From: CAG-217 sp963638105
GTDB taxonomy: Bacteria > Bacillota > Clostridia > Oscillospirales > Acutalibacteraceae
NCBI GenBank assembly: GCA_963638105.1
Contig: CAVHPP010000001.1
Span: 77,080-141,079 of the forward strand
Reading direction: 5' to 3'
DNA: 64,000 nucleotides
Part shown: piece by piece, positions 1 through 7,423 of the stretch
Layout of the letters: the number at the start of each line of letters is the position of its first letter
How positions within the stretch are numbered: the first letter of the stretch is position 1
Notes under the pieces: model-generated
Told to the model about the DNA's origin: nothing
Seen by the model: the letters and a program-made list of their open reading frames with translations, nothing else
Database searches by the model: none
Position numbers and translations under genes: made by a program

Positions 1-138
1 AAAGTAAACACCCTGAATGTAAGAGGTCAGAAGCGCCGCCAGGGCGCCAATGTGGGTTACACCCCCTCTTGGAAGAAGGCTGTGGTTACCCTCACCGAGG
101 ATTCCAAGGAGATTGAGTTCTTCAACGATATGATGTAA
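1..138 (+). CDS. rplW: 50S ribosomal protein L23, C-terminal part
   Basis: The frame is open from the first base of the window and stops at TAA 136-138, so the gene began before the window. The visible 45 residues include the basic stretch VRGQKRRQG and end EIEFFNDMM, the usual tail of bacterial L23. L23 binds 23S rRNA beside the peptide exit and docks trigger factor and SRP. Its position directly before rplB matches the S10 operon order (L3-L4-L23-L2). Identification rests on this tail plus synteny. Confidence 0.9.
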   Translation, partial: KVNTLNVRGQKRRQGANVGYTPSWKKAVVTLTEDSKEIEFFNDMM

Positions 139-197
139 TCTCTTATACATTATATATACAAACACTAAGACAACCATGATTTCGGGTGATGAGGTAT

Positions 198-235
198 GAA
201 AGGAGCCATCCTTTCGCAAAGTTATCCGGAAAGGA
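198..235 (+). promoter_or_regulatory. Alternative hairpins around the rplB ribosome binding site
   Basis: The 106-base gap between rplW and rplB contains GAAAGGA (198-204), TCCTTTC (209-215) and GAAAGGA again (229-235). The middle block can pair with the first copy (7 bp stem, 4-base loop) or with the second copy, which is part of the rplB Shine-Dalgarno sequence. The two pairings exclude each other, one leaving the RBS free and the other hiding it. The pairing is seen in the sequence; a regulatory role (for example autoregulation by an operon product) is inference. Confidence 0.45.
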
Positions 236-244
236 GAAATAAGA

Positions 245-1078
245 ATGGCAATCAAAACTTATAAGCCGACTACGCCGTCCAGACGGAATATGTCGGTTAC
301 CGATTACTCTTCTCTGTCCAAGGTTGCTCCGGAGCGTTCTCTGCTTCAGCCGCTGAACAAAAAGTCCGGCCGCAACTCCTACGGCAGAATCACCGTTCGT
401 CATCGTGGCGGCGGTAACAGAAAAAAATACCGTGTGATCGACTTCAAGCGCAACAAGTTCGATGTTCCCGCTGAGGTCAAGACCATTGAGTATGATCCTA
501 ACAGAAGCGCACACATCGCTCTTATCCAGTATGAGGACGGCGTGAAGAGCTACATCACCGCTCCCGAAGGCCTGAAGGTAGGCGACACCGTGGTAGCCGG
601 TACGGATGTAGACATCGTGGCCGGTAACGCTCTGCCGCTGCAGAACATTCCCGTTGGTACCATGGTACACAATGTGGAGCTGTATCCCGGTAACGGCGCA
701 CAGCTGGCTCGCTCTGCCGGTAACGGCGCACAGCTGATGGCTCTGGAAGGTCCGTACGCACTGCTGCGTCTGCCCTCCGGTGAGCTGCGCAACGTGCCCT
801 GCACCTGCATGGCTACCATTGGCGTGGTTGGCAATGCCGATCATGCAAATGTGAAGATCGGTAAGGCCGGTCGTAAGCGCAATATGGGCTTCCGTCCCAC
901 TGTTCGTGGTTCTGTAATGAACCCCAACGACCACCCGCACGGTGGTGGTGAGGGTAAGTCCCCCATCGGCCGTCCCGGTCCTTGCACCCCTTGGGGCAAG
1001 CCTGCTCTGGGTTATAAGACCCGCAGCAAGAAGAAAAAGTCTGACAAGATGATCGTTCGCCGTCGCAACGGTAAATAA
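245..1078 (+). CDS. rplB: 50S ribosomal protein L2
   Basis: The 277-residue product has the normal length for L2, a core protein of the peptidyl-transferase region needed for subunit joining. The conserved C-terminal NPNDHPHGGGEG segment with its essential histidine and the PGPCTPWGKPALG tail are present. The ATG follows AAGGAGAAATAAG. Oddly, the 20 bases at 687-706 recur exactly at 717-736, so the protein reads GNGAQL twice ten residues apart; most L2 proteins diverge in the second copy. Neighbours are rplW and rpsS in the standard S10 order. Confidence 0.98.
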   Translation: MAIKTYKPTTPSRRNMSVTDYSSLSKVAPERSLLQPLNKKSGRNSYGRITVRHRGGGNRKKYRVIDFKRNKFDVPAEVKTIEYDPNRSAHIALIQYEDGVKSYITAPEGLKVGDTVVAGTDVDIVAGNALPLQNIPVGTMVHNVELYPGNGAQLARSAGNGAQLMALEGPYALLRLPSGELRNVPCTCMATIGVVGNADHANVKIGKAGRKRNMGFRPTVRGSVMNPNDHPHGGGEGKSPIGRPGPCTPWGKPALGYKTRSKKKKSDKMIVRRRNGK

Positions 1079-1097
1079 GAAGAAAGGAGAAGATTAA

Positions 1098-1370
1098 ATG
1101 AGTAGAAGTGCCAAGAAGGGCTTTTATGTTGAAGAAAGCCTGTTCAAAAAGGTTGAAGCCCTGAACGCTAAGGGCGACAAGCAGGTTATCAAAACCTGGT
1201 CCAGAAGTTCCACAATCTTCCCTGAATTCGTAGGTCATACCTTTGCTGTTCACGACGGAAGAAAGCATGTACCGGTCTATGTGACCGAGGACATGGTCGG
1301 CCATAAGCTGGGTGAGTTCGCGCCCACCAGAACATTTAGAGGCCACGCAGGCTCCAAGTCATCTAAGTAA
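1098..1370 (+). CDS. rpsS: 30S ribosomal protein S19
   Basis: This 90-residue basic protein of the small-subunit head contacts S13 and the A-site finger of 23S rRNA. Family segments seen are KTWSRSSTIFPEFVGHTFAVH and the C-terminal FAPTRTFRGHAG. An AAAGGAG box precedes the ATG. It sits 19 bases after rplB and 18 before rplV, co-transcribed with both. Length and sequence are ordinary. Confidence 0.98.
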   Translation: MSRSAKKGFYVEESLFKKVEALNAKGDKQVIKTWSRSSTIFPEFVGHTFAVHDGRKHVPVYVTEDMVGHKLGEFAPTRTFRGHAGSKSSK

Positions 1371-1388
1371 TCGGAAAGGAGATTTATT

Positions 1389-1727
1389 ATGGAAGCTACA
1401 GCAAAAGCAACGTACGTCCGTATCTCTCCCAGAAAGGTTCAGATCGTACTTGATTTAATCAGAAAGCAGCCTGCCGACAAGGCCATGGCTATTCTGCAAT
1501 ACACCCCCAAAGCCGCTTGTGAGCCTGTGATGAAGGTGCTCAAGTCCGCAATGGCAAATGCAGAGAACAACCACAATATGGATGTTTCCCGTCTGTATGT
1601 GAGCGACTGCAATGTAGGCGCCGGCCCCACTCTGAAGAGAATTCAGGCCAGAGCCCAGGGCAGAGCTTACAGAATCAACAAGAGAACATCTCACATCACC
1701 ATTACCGTTAAGGAAATGGAAGACTAA
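1389..1727 (+). CDS. rplV: 50S ribosomal protein L22
   Basis: The 112-residue product starts MEATAKATYVRISPRKVQ, typical of L22. The extended hairpin loop (about residues 80-100, GPTLKRIQARAQGRAYRI) is the part that lines the peptide exit tunnel and where macrolide-resistance changes are known in other species; nothing unusual is seen there. A GGAAAGGAG box lies 5' of the ATG. Normal S10 operon position between S19 and S3. Confidence 0.98.
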   Translation: MEATAKATYVRISPRKVQIVLDLIRKQPADKAMAILQYTPKAACEPVMKVLKSAMANAENNHNMDVSRLYVSDCNVGAGPTLKRIQARAQGRAYRINKRTSHITITVKEMED

Positions 1728-1745
1728 GCGAGGAGGAAGAGTTAA

Positions 1746-2429
1746 ATGGGACAGAAATGTAATCCTACCGGTCTCAGAATCGGTGTCATTAAAAACTGGG
1801 ACTCCCGCTGGTACGCAAAGAAGGGCGAGTTCGGCGATACCCTTGTAGAGGACTACAAGCTGCGTAAGTATCTGCTGGAGACCCTTTCCGGCGCAGGTGT
1901 TCCTAAGGTGGAGATCGAGCGTGACGCCAAGCGCGTGCGCATCAACATCCACTGCGCAAAGCCCGGTATGGTGATCGGCAAGCAGGGCGCTGAGATCGAA
2001 AAGCTCAGAGCACTGTGCGCCAAGAAACTGGGCAAAGAACTGAACGAAGTGTACATCAACATCGTTGAGATCAAGCAGCCCGATCTGAATGCAACTTTGG
2101 TTGCGCAGAATGTGGCCGGTCAGCTGGAGCGGCGTGTATCTTTCCGTCGTGCAGTAAAGGGCGCTATCCGCAACACCATGCGTTTGGGCGCTCGTGGTAT
2201 CAAGATCCAGGTCAGCGGCCGTGTAGGCGGCGCCGAGATCGCGCGTACCGAGACTTACAAAGAGGGTACGATCCCGCTGCAGACCATCCGTGCAGATATT
2301 GACTACGGTTTGGTTGAGGCTAAGACCACTTACGGCCGTATCGGCGTAAAGGTTTGGATCTACCAGGGCGAGGTTCTTCACGAGTCTCGTAATAAGAGAA
2401 GAAATCGTCGGGAAGGAGGAAATCGATAA
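1746..2429 (+). CDS. rpsC: 30S ribosomal protein S3
   Basis: The 227-residue protein of the small-subunit head helps form the mRNA entry site. The KH domain is visible with its GxxG loop at VIGKQGAEIEKLR (about residues 77-89), followed by the C-terminal S3 domain (AVKGAIRNTMRLGARGIKI). The gene is preceded by GAGGAGG. Its stop TAA shares one base with the rplP ATG (TAATG), so the two are probably translationally coupled. Confidence 0.98.
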   Translation: MGQKCNPTGLRIGVIKNWDSRWYAKKGEFGDTLVEDYKLRKYLLETLSGAGVPKVEIERDAKRVRINIHCAKPGMVIGKQGAEIEKLRALCAKKLGKELNEVYINIVEIKQPDLNATLVAQNVAGQLERRVSFRRAVKGAIRNTMRLGARGIKIQVSGRVGGAEIARTETYKEGTIPLQTIRADIDYGLVEAKTTYGRIGVKVWIYQGEVLHESRNKRRNRREGGNR

Positions 2430-2851
2430 TGCTGTTACCTAAGCGTGTTAAGCACCGCAAGCAGCACAGAGGTCGTATGACCGGTGTGGCTACCCGCGGC
2501 AATAAAGTTACCTACGGTGAGTACGGTCTGATGACCACTGAGCCTGCATGGATCACTGCGGCACAGATCGAGGCTGCCCGTATCGCTATGACCCGTTACA
2601 CCAAGCGTGGCGGTCAGGTATGGATCAAGATTTTCCCCGACAAGCCCATTACCGCGCGTCCTGCCGATACCCGAATGGGTAAAGGTAAAGGTAACGTGGA
2701 TTACTGGGTAGCCGTGGTAAAGCCCGGTCGCGTAATGTTTGAGCTGGGCGGCGTTGAGGAGTCTGTGGCCCGCGAGGCTATGCGTCTTGCTGCTAACAAG
2801 CTCCCCGTAAAATGCAAGTTCGTTAAGAAAGAGGGAGGCGAGCAGGAATGA
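2429..2851 (+). CDS. rplP: 50S ribosomal protein L16
   Basis: The 140-residue protein begins MLLPKRVKHRKQHRGRMTG, the signature N terminus of L16, and contains WIKIFPDKPITARP and RMGKGKG. L16 helps place tRNA in the A and P sites. The start codon overlaps the rpsC stop and the stop overlaps the rpmC ATG (ATGA), so rpsC-rplP-rpmC form a tightly coupled trio. An AAGGAGG box ends 6 bases before the ATG, inside rpsC. Confidence 0.98.
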   Translation: MLLPKRVKHRKQHRGRMTGVATRGNKVTYGEYGLMTTEPAWITAAQIEAARIAMTRYTKRGGQVWIKIFPDKPITARPADTRMGKGKGNVDYWVAVVKPGRVMFELGGVEESVAREAMRLAANKLPVKCKFVKKEGGEQE

Positions 2852-3051
2852 AAGCAGCAGAAATCCGTGCTTTGAGCGCCGATCAGCGCGCAAAGAAGTT
2901 GGCAGAGCTCAAGGATGAACTCTTCAACCTGCATTTCCAGCAGGCCATCAATCAGCTCGACAACCCTATGAGAATTAAAGCGGTCAAGAAGGACATTGCA
3001 CGCATTAAGACTGTGGAGCGCGCAATCGAACTCGAAAGCGCTAACTCTTAA
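2848..3051 (+). CDS. rpmC: 50S ribosomal protein L29
   Basis: The 67-residue helical-hairpin protein lies near the peptide exit beside L23. The C-terminal DIARIKTVERA motif is typical. The start overlaps the rplP stop by four bases with GAGGGAGGCGAG upstream as ribosome binding site. Standard order L16-L29-S17. Confidence 0.96.
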   Translation: MKAAEIRALSADQRAKKLAELKDELFNLHFQQAINQLDNPMRIKAVKKDIARIKTVERAIELESANS

Positions 3052-3068
3052 GAAGGAGGTAACTGATC

Positions 3069-3323
3069 ATGGAAAGAAACCTCAGAAAGACAAGAGTTGG
3101 TCTTGTTTCCAGCGATAAGATGGATAAGACAGTTGTGGTTAGCATTCAGGACAGAGTGGCTCACCCGCTGTACGGCAAGATCGTAAACCGTACCGTGAAG
3201 TACAAAGCACACGACGAGAAGAACGAATGCGGCGTAGGCGACAAGGTTATGATTATGGAGACCCGTCCCTACAGCAAAGACAAGAGATGGCGTGTGGTTG
3301 AGATCATTGAAAAGGCTAAATAA
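3069..3323 (+). CDS. rpsQ: 30S ribosomal protein S17
   Basis: The 84-residue OB-fold protein is a primary 16S rRNA binder. It shows RKTRVGLVSSDKMDKTVVV, HPLYGKIV and the ETRPYSKDKRWRVVEI segment of the family. An AAGGAGG box lies before the ATG. It is the last gene of the S10 part; the 110-base gap after it marks the S10/spc junction and holds structured RNA. Confidence 0.98.
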   Translation: MERNLRKTRVGLVSSDKMDKTVVVSIQDRVAHPLYGKIVNRTVKYKAHDEKNECGVGDKVMIMETRPYSKDKRWRVVEIIEKAK

Positions 3324-3352
3324 TTCAAACGGATTACTTGGTTTTTCATACA

Positions 3353-3425
3353 GACTGCTTTTGCAGTCGGAACTAAAATAATAACTGCAAGATGAGCAAA
3401 GTGTTATTTTGCAGTACGAAGGAGG
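3353..3425 (+). promoter_or_regulatory. Structured rpsQ-rplN junction with competing stems
   Basis: Four blocks can pair in two ways. GACTGC (3353-3358) pairs with GCAGTC (3363-3368), and ACTGCAA (3384-3390) pairs with TTGCAGT (3409-3415), ending 3 bases before the rplN ribosome binding site AAGGAGG (3419-3425). Alternatively TTGCAGT (3361-3367) pairs with ACTGCAA (3384-3390), which breaks both stems. Complementarity is exact in each case. No run of T follows, so it is not an intrinsic terminator. I infer a translational switch, an RNA processing site or a protein-binding leader of the spc segment. Confidence 0.45.
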
Positions 3426-3433
3426 AAAATGCT

Positions 3434-3802
3434 GTGATACAACAGGAAAGTCGGCTGAAGGTCGCAGACAACACCGGTGCTAAAGAGATCCTTTGCATTC
3501 GCGTGCTGGGCGGCTCCGGCAGAAGATACGCCAACATCGGCGACGTGATCGTTGCTTCCGTCAAGAAAGCAGCACCCGGCGGCGTGGTGAAAAAGGGCGA
3601 AGTTGTTAAAGCAGTCATCGTTCGTACAACCAAAGGTGTACGTCGTGACGACGGCCAGTACATTCGTTTTGATGAAAATGCTGCCGTAATTATCAAAGAG
3701 GATAAAACGCCTCGTGGCACCCGTATTTTTGGACCCGTAGCAAGAGAGCTTCGTGATAAGGATTACATGAAGATTTTGTCCCTTGCTCCGGAAGTGCTTT
3801 AA
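3434..3802 (+). CDS. rplN: 50S ribosomal protein L14
   Basis: I start this gene at GTG 3434, nine bases after AAGGAGG. That gives 122 residues beginning MIQQESRLKVADNTGAKE, the normal length and N terminus of L14. An ATG at 3392 would add 14 residues unlike the family and would lie inside the upstream hairpin. L14 binds 23S rRNA at the subunit interface. It opens the spc section of the operon. Confidence 0.97.
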   Translation: MIQQESRLKVADNTGAKEILCIRVLGGSGRRYANIGDVIVASVKKAAPGGVVKKGEVVKAVIVRTTKGVRRDDGQYIRFDENAAVIIKEDKTPRGTRIFGPVARELRDKDYMKILSLAPEVL

Positions 3803-3817
3803 TGGAGGTGCGAGAGA

Positions 3818-4123
3818 ATGAGTAAGATGTTTGTAAAATCCGGCGATACCGTTCAGGTGCTGTCCGGTAAATCCAAGGGCGTGCGCGGCGAAGTTGTTGC
3901 CGTTAGCCCTGCTGAGGGTAAAGTCATCGTCAAGAAGGTCAATGTGGTCACCAAGCATGTAAAGCCCCGCAAGATGGGCGAGGCCGGCGGTCTGATTGAT
4001 GTTGAGTCCGCGCTGTACGCTTCCAAGGTACAGCTGGTTTGCCCCAAATGTAACGAGGCGACCCGCGTCGGCCACAAAAAGGGCGGCGCACGCATTTGCA
4101 AAAAATGCGGCAACGAATTTTAA
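3818..4123 (+). CDS. rplX: 50S ribosomal protein L24, with C-terminal zinc ribbon
   Basis: The 101-residue assembly-initiator protein of the large subunit has a KOW domain at the N terminus (about residues 6-35, KSGDTVQVLSGKSKGVRG). The C terminus carries two CxxC pairs (CPKCNEATR ... CKKC) that can hold a zinc ion. The ATG follows GGAGGTGCGAGAG. It lies between L14 and L5 as in other spc operons. Confidence 0.97.
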   Translation: MSKMFVKSGDTVQVLSGKSKGVRGEVVAVSPAEGKVIVKKVNVVTKHVKPRKMGEAGGLIDVESALYASKVQLVCPKCNEATRVGHKKGGARICKKCGNEF

Positions 4124-4142
4124 GTAAGGGAGGAACATAACA

Positions 4143-4685
4143 ATGGCTGCAAGGTTAAAAGAAACCTATAAGAGCGAAGTTGCTCCGGCATTGATGAAGA
4201 AATTCGGCTACAAATCTGTTATGCAAATCCCGAAGCTTGACAAGATTGTTATCAATGTTGGTTGCGGCGAAGCCCGCGAAAACTCTAAGGTCGTAGATGC
4301 GATCATCTCCGACCTGTCCCAGATCACCGGTCAGCGCCCCGTGGTGTGCCGCGCTAAGAAGTCTGTTGCAAACTTCAAGCTGCGTGAGGGCATGCCCATC
4401 GGCGTAAAGGTCACTCTGCGTGGTGAGAGAATGTATGAATTCCTGGACAGATTCTTTAATCTGGCTCTCCCCAGAGTGCGTGACTTCAGAGGGATCAATG
4501 CAAACTCCTTTGACGGCCGTGGTAACTACGCCATGGGTATCAAAGAACAGTTGATTTTCCCCGAGATCGAATATGACAAGATCGACAAGGTGCGCGGTAT
4601 GGATATCATTATGGTAACCACCGCAAACACAGACGAAGAAGCACGGGAGCTGCTCAAGCTGATGGGCGCACCGTTTGCAGAGTAA
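4143..4685 (+). CDS. rplE: 50S ribosomal protein L5
   Basis: The 180-residue protein binds 5S rRNA in the central protuberance. It shows QIPKLDKIVINVGCGEA, GQRPVVCRAKKSVANFKLREG and the RDFRGIN segment of the family. The ribosome binding site is GGGAGGAAC. In E. coli the spc operon is controlled by S8 binding near this gene; I did not find a clear S8-like stem here. Confidence 0.98.
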   Translation: MAARLKETYKSEVAPALMKKFGYKSVMQIPKLDKIVINVGCGEARENSKVVDAIISDLSQITGQRPVVCRAKKSVANFKLREGMPIGVKVTLRGERMYEFLDRFFNLALPRVRDFRGINANSFDGRGNYAMGIKEQLIFPEIEYDKIDKVRGMDIIMVTTANTDEEARELLKLMGAPFAE

Positions 4686-4697
4686 GGAGGGATTATC

Positions 4698-4883
4698 GTG
4701 GCAAAAACATCTATGAAAGTCAAGGCAGTTCGTCCTGCCAAGTATTCCACCAGACAGCACAACAGATGTAAGATCTGCGGTAGACCCCACGCATACCTGC
4801 GTAAGTATGGCGTGTGCCGTATCTGCTTCAGAGAGCTGGCTCACAAGGGCGAGATCCCCGGTGTGCGCAAGGCATCTTGGTAA
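4698..4883 (+). CDS. rpsZ: 30S ribosomal protein S14, zinc-binding (type Z)
   Basis: The 61-residue protein is the short S14 form. Two CxxC pairs (CKIC and CRIC, 12 residues apart) bind zinc. The C terminus GEIPGVRKASW is the family signature. The start is GTG at 4698 after TAAGGAGG. Longer zinc-free S14 proteins are about 90-100 residues and are usually encoded elsewhere; none is present in this window. Confidence 0.97.
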   Translation: MAKTSMKVKAVRPAKYSTRQHNRCKICGRPHAYLRKYGVCRICFRELAHKGEIPGVRKASW

Positions 4884-4919
4884 TCTGAGAATTGAAGATC
4901 GAATAAGGAGGAAATATCA

Positions 4920-5318
4920 ATGCATATTACAGACCCTATCGCTGATATGCTGACCAGAATTCGCAATGCGAATTCCGCAAAGCACGATACTGTAGATATT
5001 CCCGCATCTAACATGAAGAAGTCAATTGCTCAGATTCTGGTAGATGAAGGTTATATCAAAGGCTACAAAGTAATTGAAGACGGCAAGCAGGGCGTTATCC
5101 GCGTGACCCTGAAGTATGGCGAGGGCAAGAGCCGCGTCATCACCGGTCTGCGCCGCGTGTCTAAGCCCGGTCTTCGTAAGTATTCAAGCGTTGAGGATAT
5201 GCCCAAGGTTATGAAGGGCCTGGGCGTAGCCATCGTTTCTACATCTAAAGGCGTAATGACAGACAAAGAAGCTCGCAAAGAGAATGTGGGCGGCGAAGTT
5301 CTGGCATTTATTTGGTAA
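4920..5318 (+). CDS. rpsH: 30S ribosomal protein S8
   Basis: The 132-residue protein binds the central domain of 16S rRNA. It begins MHITDPIADMLTRIRNA and contains the C-terminal STSKGVMTDKEA signature. The ATG is preceded by AAGGAGG at 4908-4914. It lies between S14 and L6 as expected. In other bacteria S8 represses its own operon, so it is a candidate ligand for the structured junctions seen in this operon (inference). Confidence 0.98.
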   Translation: MHITDPIADMLTRIRNANSAKHDTVDIPASNMKKSIAQILVDEGYIKGYKVIEDGKQGVIRVTLKYGEGKSRVITGLRRVSKPGLRKYSSVEDMPKVMKGLGVAIVSTSKGVMTDKEARKENVGGEVLAFIW

Positions 5319-5332
5319 GGAGGTGCAGTCGT

Positions 5333-5872
5333 ATGTCACGAATTGGCTTAAAGCCTATTGAAATTCCTGCCGGCGTTGACGTAAAGGTTGACGGAACGAC
5401 TGTTACCGTAAAGGGCCCCAAAGGGGAACTTACCCGGAATGTTCATCCGAACATGGCAGTCGCAGTAGAAGGCAACGAAGTTATTGTAAAAAGACCCAAC
5501 GATGAGAAGGAGAACAAGTCTCTTCACGGCTTGACCCGCACCCTCATTCACAACATGGTTCTGGGCGTGACCGAGGGCTTCAAGAAGAATCTGGAAGTCA
5601 ACGGTGTTGGTTACAGAGTACAGGTACAGAACAACAAGCTCACAATGAACCTTGGCTTTTCTCACCAGGTGATCATGGACGCACCGGAAGGCATTACCAT
5701 TGAGTGCCCCAGTGCCAACGCCATTGTCATCAGCGGCGCAGACAAGCAGGCCGTAGGTCAGTTTGCCGCACAGGTCCGCGAGAAGAGACCCCCGGAACCC
5801 TACAAGGGCAAGGGTATCAAGTATGACTTTGAGCATATTCGCCGCAAGGAAGGCAAAGCAGGTAAGAAATAA
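5333..5872 (+). CDS. rplF: 50S ribosomal protein L6
   Basis: The start at ATG 5333 gives MSRIGLKPIEIPAGV and 179 residues, the usual L6 length; AAGGAGG at 5318-5324 fits it. Starting upstream at 5312 would overlap rpsH and add residues foreign to the family. The two L6 repeats are visible, with the C-terminal REKRPPEPYKGKGIKY loop typical of L6. The protein binds 23S rRNA near the factor-binding site. Confidence 0.98.
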   Translation: MSRIGLKPIEIPAGVDVKVDGTTVTVKGPKGELTRNVHPNMAVAVEGNEVIVKRPNDEKENKSLHGLTRTLIHNMVLGVTEGFKKNLEVNGVGYRVQVQNNKLTMNLGFSHQVIMDAPEGITIECPSANAIVISGADKQAVGQFAAQVREKRPPEPYKGKGIKYDFEHIRRKEGKAGKK

Positions 5873-5890
5873 GGGAAGGAGTGAATTACA

Positions 5891-6250
5891 ATGGTTTCAA
5901 GACAAGACGCCAATAAGGCAAGACAAAAGCGCCACATTCGTGTTCGTGGCAAAATCAGCGGCACTGCTGCTCGTCCCAGACTCAACGTATATCGCTCCCT
6001 CAGCAATATTTACGTTCAGCTCATTGATGATGTTGCCGGTGTAACGCTGGCAAGTGCATCCACGACTGAGAAGGACTTTGCACAGTACGGCGGAAATGTA
6101 GAAGCAGCTAAGGCTGTTGGTAAGACATTAGCAGAAAGAGCCACCGCAAAGGGCATCACCGAGTGCGTATTTGACCGTGGCGGTTACGTGTATCACGGTC
6201 GTGTGGCTGCGGTTGCAGACGGCGCTCGTGAGGGCGGACTGAAGTTCTAA
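5891..6250 (+). CDS. rplR: 50S ribosomal protein L18
   Basis: The 119-residue protein contacts 5S rRNA. It shows RHIRVRGKISGTAARPRL, the segment beginning YVQLIDDVAGVTLA and the C-terminal FDRGGYVYHGRVAAVADGAR signature. The ribosome binding site AGGGAAGGAG lies before the ATG. Standard position between L6 and S5. Confidence 0.98.
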   Translation: MVSRQDANKARQKRHIRVRGKISGTAARPRLNVYRSLSNIYVQLIDDVAGVTLASASTTEKDFAQYGGNVEAAKAVGKTLAERATAKGITECVFDRGGYVYHGRVAAVADGAREGGLKF

Positions 6251-6268
6251 CGAAGGAGGTAAATACTT

Positions 6269-6772
6269 TTGGCTACAAAGATTGACGCATCTTCAATGGA
6301 ACTTGAAGAAAGAGTGGTTACCATCAACCGTGTTTCTAAAACCGTAAAGGGCGGTCGAATTTTTAAGTTCTCCGCACTGGTGGTTGTTGGTGATAAGAAT
6401 GGTCTGGTCGGTTTCGGTATCGGTAAGTCCGGCGAGGTTCCGGACGCTATCCGTAAGGGGATCGAGGACGCAAAGAAAAATTTGATTAAAGTATCTCTGC
6501 GGGGCACCACCATTCCCCATGAGATCACCGGTAAGTTCGGTGCTGGCGAAGTGCTGCTTATGCCCGCTCCCAAAGGTACCGGCGTGATCGCCGGCGGCCC
6601 GGTTCGTGCGGTTGTTGAGACCGTTGGTATCGGCGACATTCGTACCAAGGCCGTTCGCTCAAACAATCCGTACAATGTGGTTCGCGCCACCATTGACGGC
6701 TTGAGCAGACTGCGCACGGCAGAGGAAGTTGCTGCTGTTCGCGGTAAGTCAGTGAAAGAAATCGTAGGATAA
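6269..6772 (+). CDS. rpsE: 30S ribosomal protein S5
   Basis: The 167-residue protein acts at the decoding and helicase region of the small subunit. It starts at TTG 6269 after AAGGAGG (6253-6259), giving an N-terminal stretch followed by ELEERVVTINRVSKTVKGGR. The double-stranded RNA-binding fold and the GTGVIAGGPVRAVVE motif are clear. No ATG lies near a usable ribosome binding site, so the TTG start is favoured. Confidence 0.97.
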   Translation: MATKIDASSMELEERVVTINRVSKTVKGGRIFKFSALVVVGDKNGLVGFGIGKSGEVPDAIRKGIEDAKKNLIKVSLRGTTIPHEITGKFGAGEVLLMPAPKGTGVIAGGPVRAVVETVGIGDIRTKAVRSNNPYNVVRATIDGLSRLRTAEEVAAVRGKSVKEIVG

Positions 6773-6785
6773 GGAGGGGCGCATT

Positions 6786-6965
6786 ATGGCAGATATTAGA
6801 ATCAAACTTACAAAAAGCCTGATCGGCAGTAAGCAGGACCAGATCGCCACCGCCCACTCTCTTGGCCTGCGGAAGATCGGCAACGAAACCGTTCAGCCGA
6901 ACAACGACGCAACTCAGGGCAAGATCAAGAAGATCGCACACCTGATCACCGTTGTTGAAGAATAA
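6786..6965 (+). CDS. rpmD: 50S ribosomal protein L30
   Basis: This 59-residue frame begins MADIRIKLTKSLIGSKQDQI and contains LGLRKIGNETVQPNN, the L30 signature. It ends HLITVVEE with TAA at 6963-6965. The ribosome binding site is AAGGAGGGG. It lies 13 bases after rpsE and 14 before rplO, in the normal S5-L30-L15 order. Confidence 0.96.
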   Translation: MADIRIKLTKSLIGSKQDQIATAHSLGLRKIGNETVQPNNDATQGKIKKIAHLITVVEE

Positions 6966-6979
6966 GGGGAGGTAGCAAG

Positions 6980-7423
6980 ATGAAATTACATGAACTTTCT
7001 CCTGCTGAAGGCTCCAAAAAGAGTGTTAAGCGTATCGGTCGCGGTACTGCTTCCGGCCAGGGTAAAACCGCCGGTAAAGGCCAGAAGGGTCAGAAGGCCC
7101 GTTCCGGTTACAGCAGACGGCCCGGCTTTGAAGGTGGTCAGATGCCCCTTCAGCGCCGCGTGCCCAAAAGAGGTTTCAACAACATTTTTGCAACGGAGTA
7201 CGCCATTGTCAATGTGTCTGATCTGAACGACAGATTTGAGGACGGCGCAACCGTTAACGCTGAGAGCCTGGTGGCCTCCGGTCTTCTGAAGAAGACCCTG
7301 GACGGCGTAAAGGTTCTGGGCAAGGGCGAGATCACCAAGGCTTTGACCGTTCAGGTCACCGCCATCAGTGAAAGCGCCAAATCTAAGATTGAGGCAGCAG
7401 GTGGCAAGGTGGAGGTGCTGTAA
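6980..7423 (+). CDS. rplO: 50S ribosomal protein L15
   Basis: The 147-residue protein has the L15 N terminus (MKLHELSPAEGSKK, RIGRGTASGQGKTAGKG) and the central FEGGQMPLQRRVPKRGF motif. It is a late assembly protein of the large subunit. The stop is immediately followed by the secY ATG, so the two are coupled. GGGGAGG is the ribosome binding site. Confidence 0.98.
   Translation: MKLHELSPAEGSKKSVKRIGRGTASGQGKTAGKGQKGQKARSGYSRRPGFEGGQMPLQRRVPKRGFNNIFATEYAIVNVSDLNDRFEDGATVNAESLVASGLLKKTLDGVKVLGKGEITKALTVQVTAISESAKSKIEAAGGKVEVL

Noticed and set aside
3392..3433. Longer L14 starting at ATG 3392
   Set aside because: The extra 14 residues do not match the family and the ATG is inside the hairpin region; GTG 3434 has a good ribosome binding site and gives the normal length.
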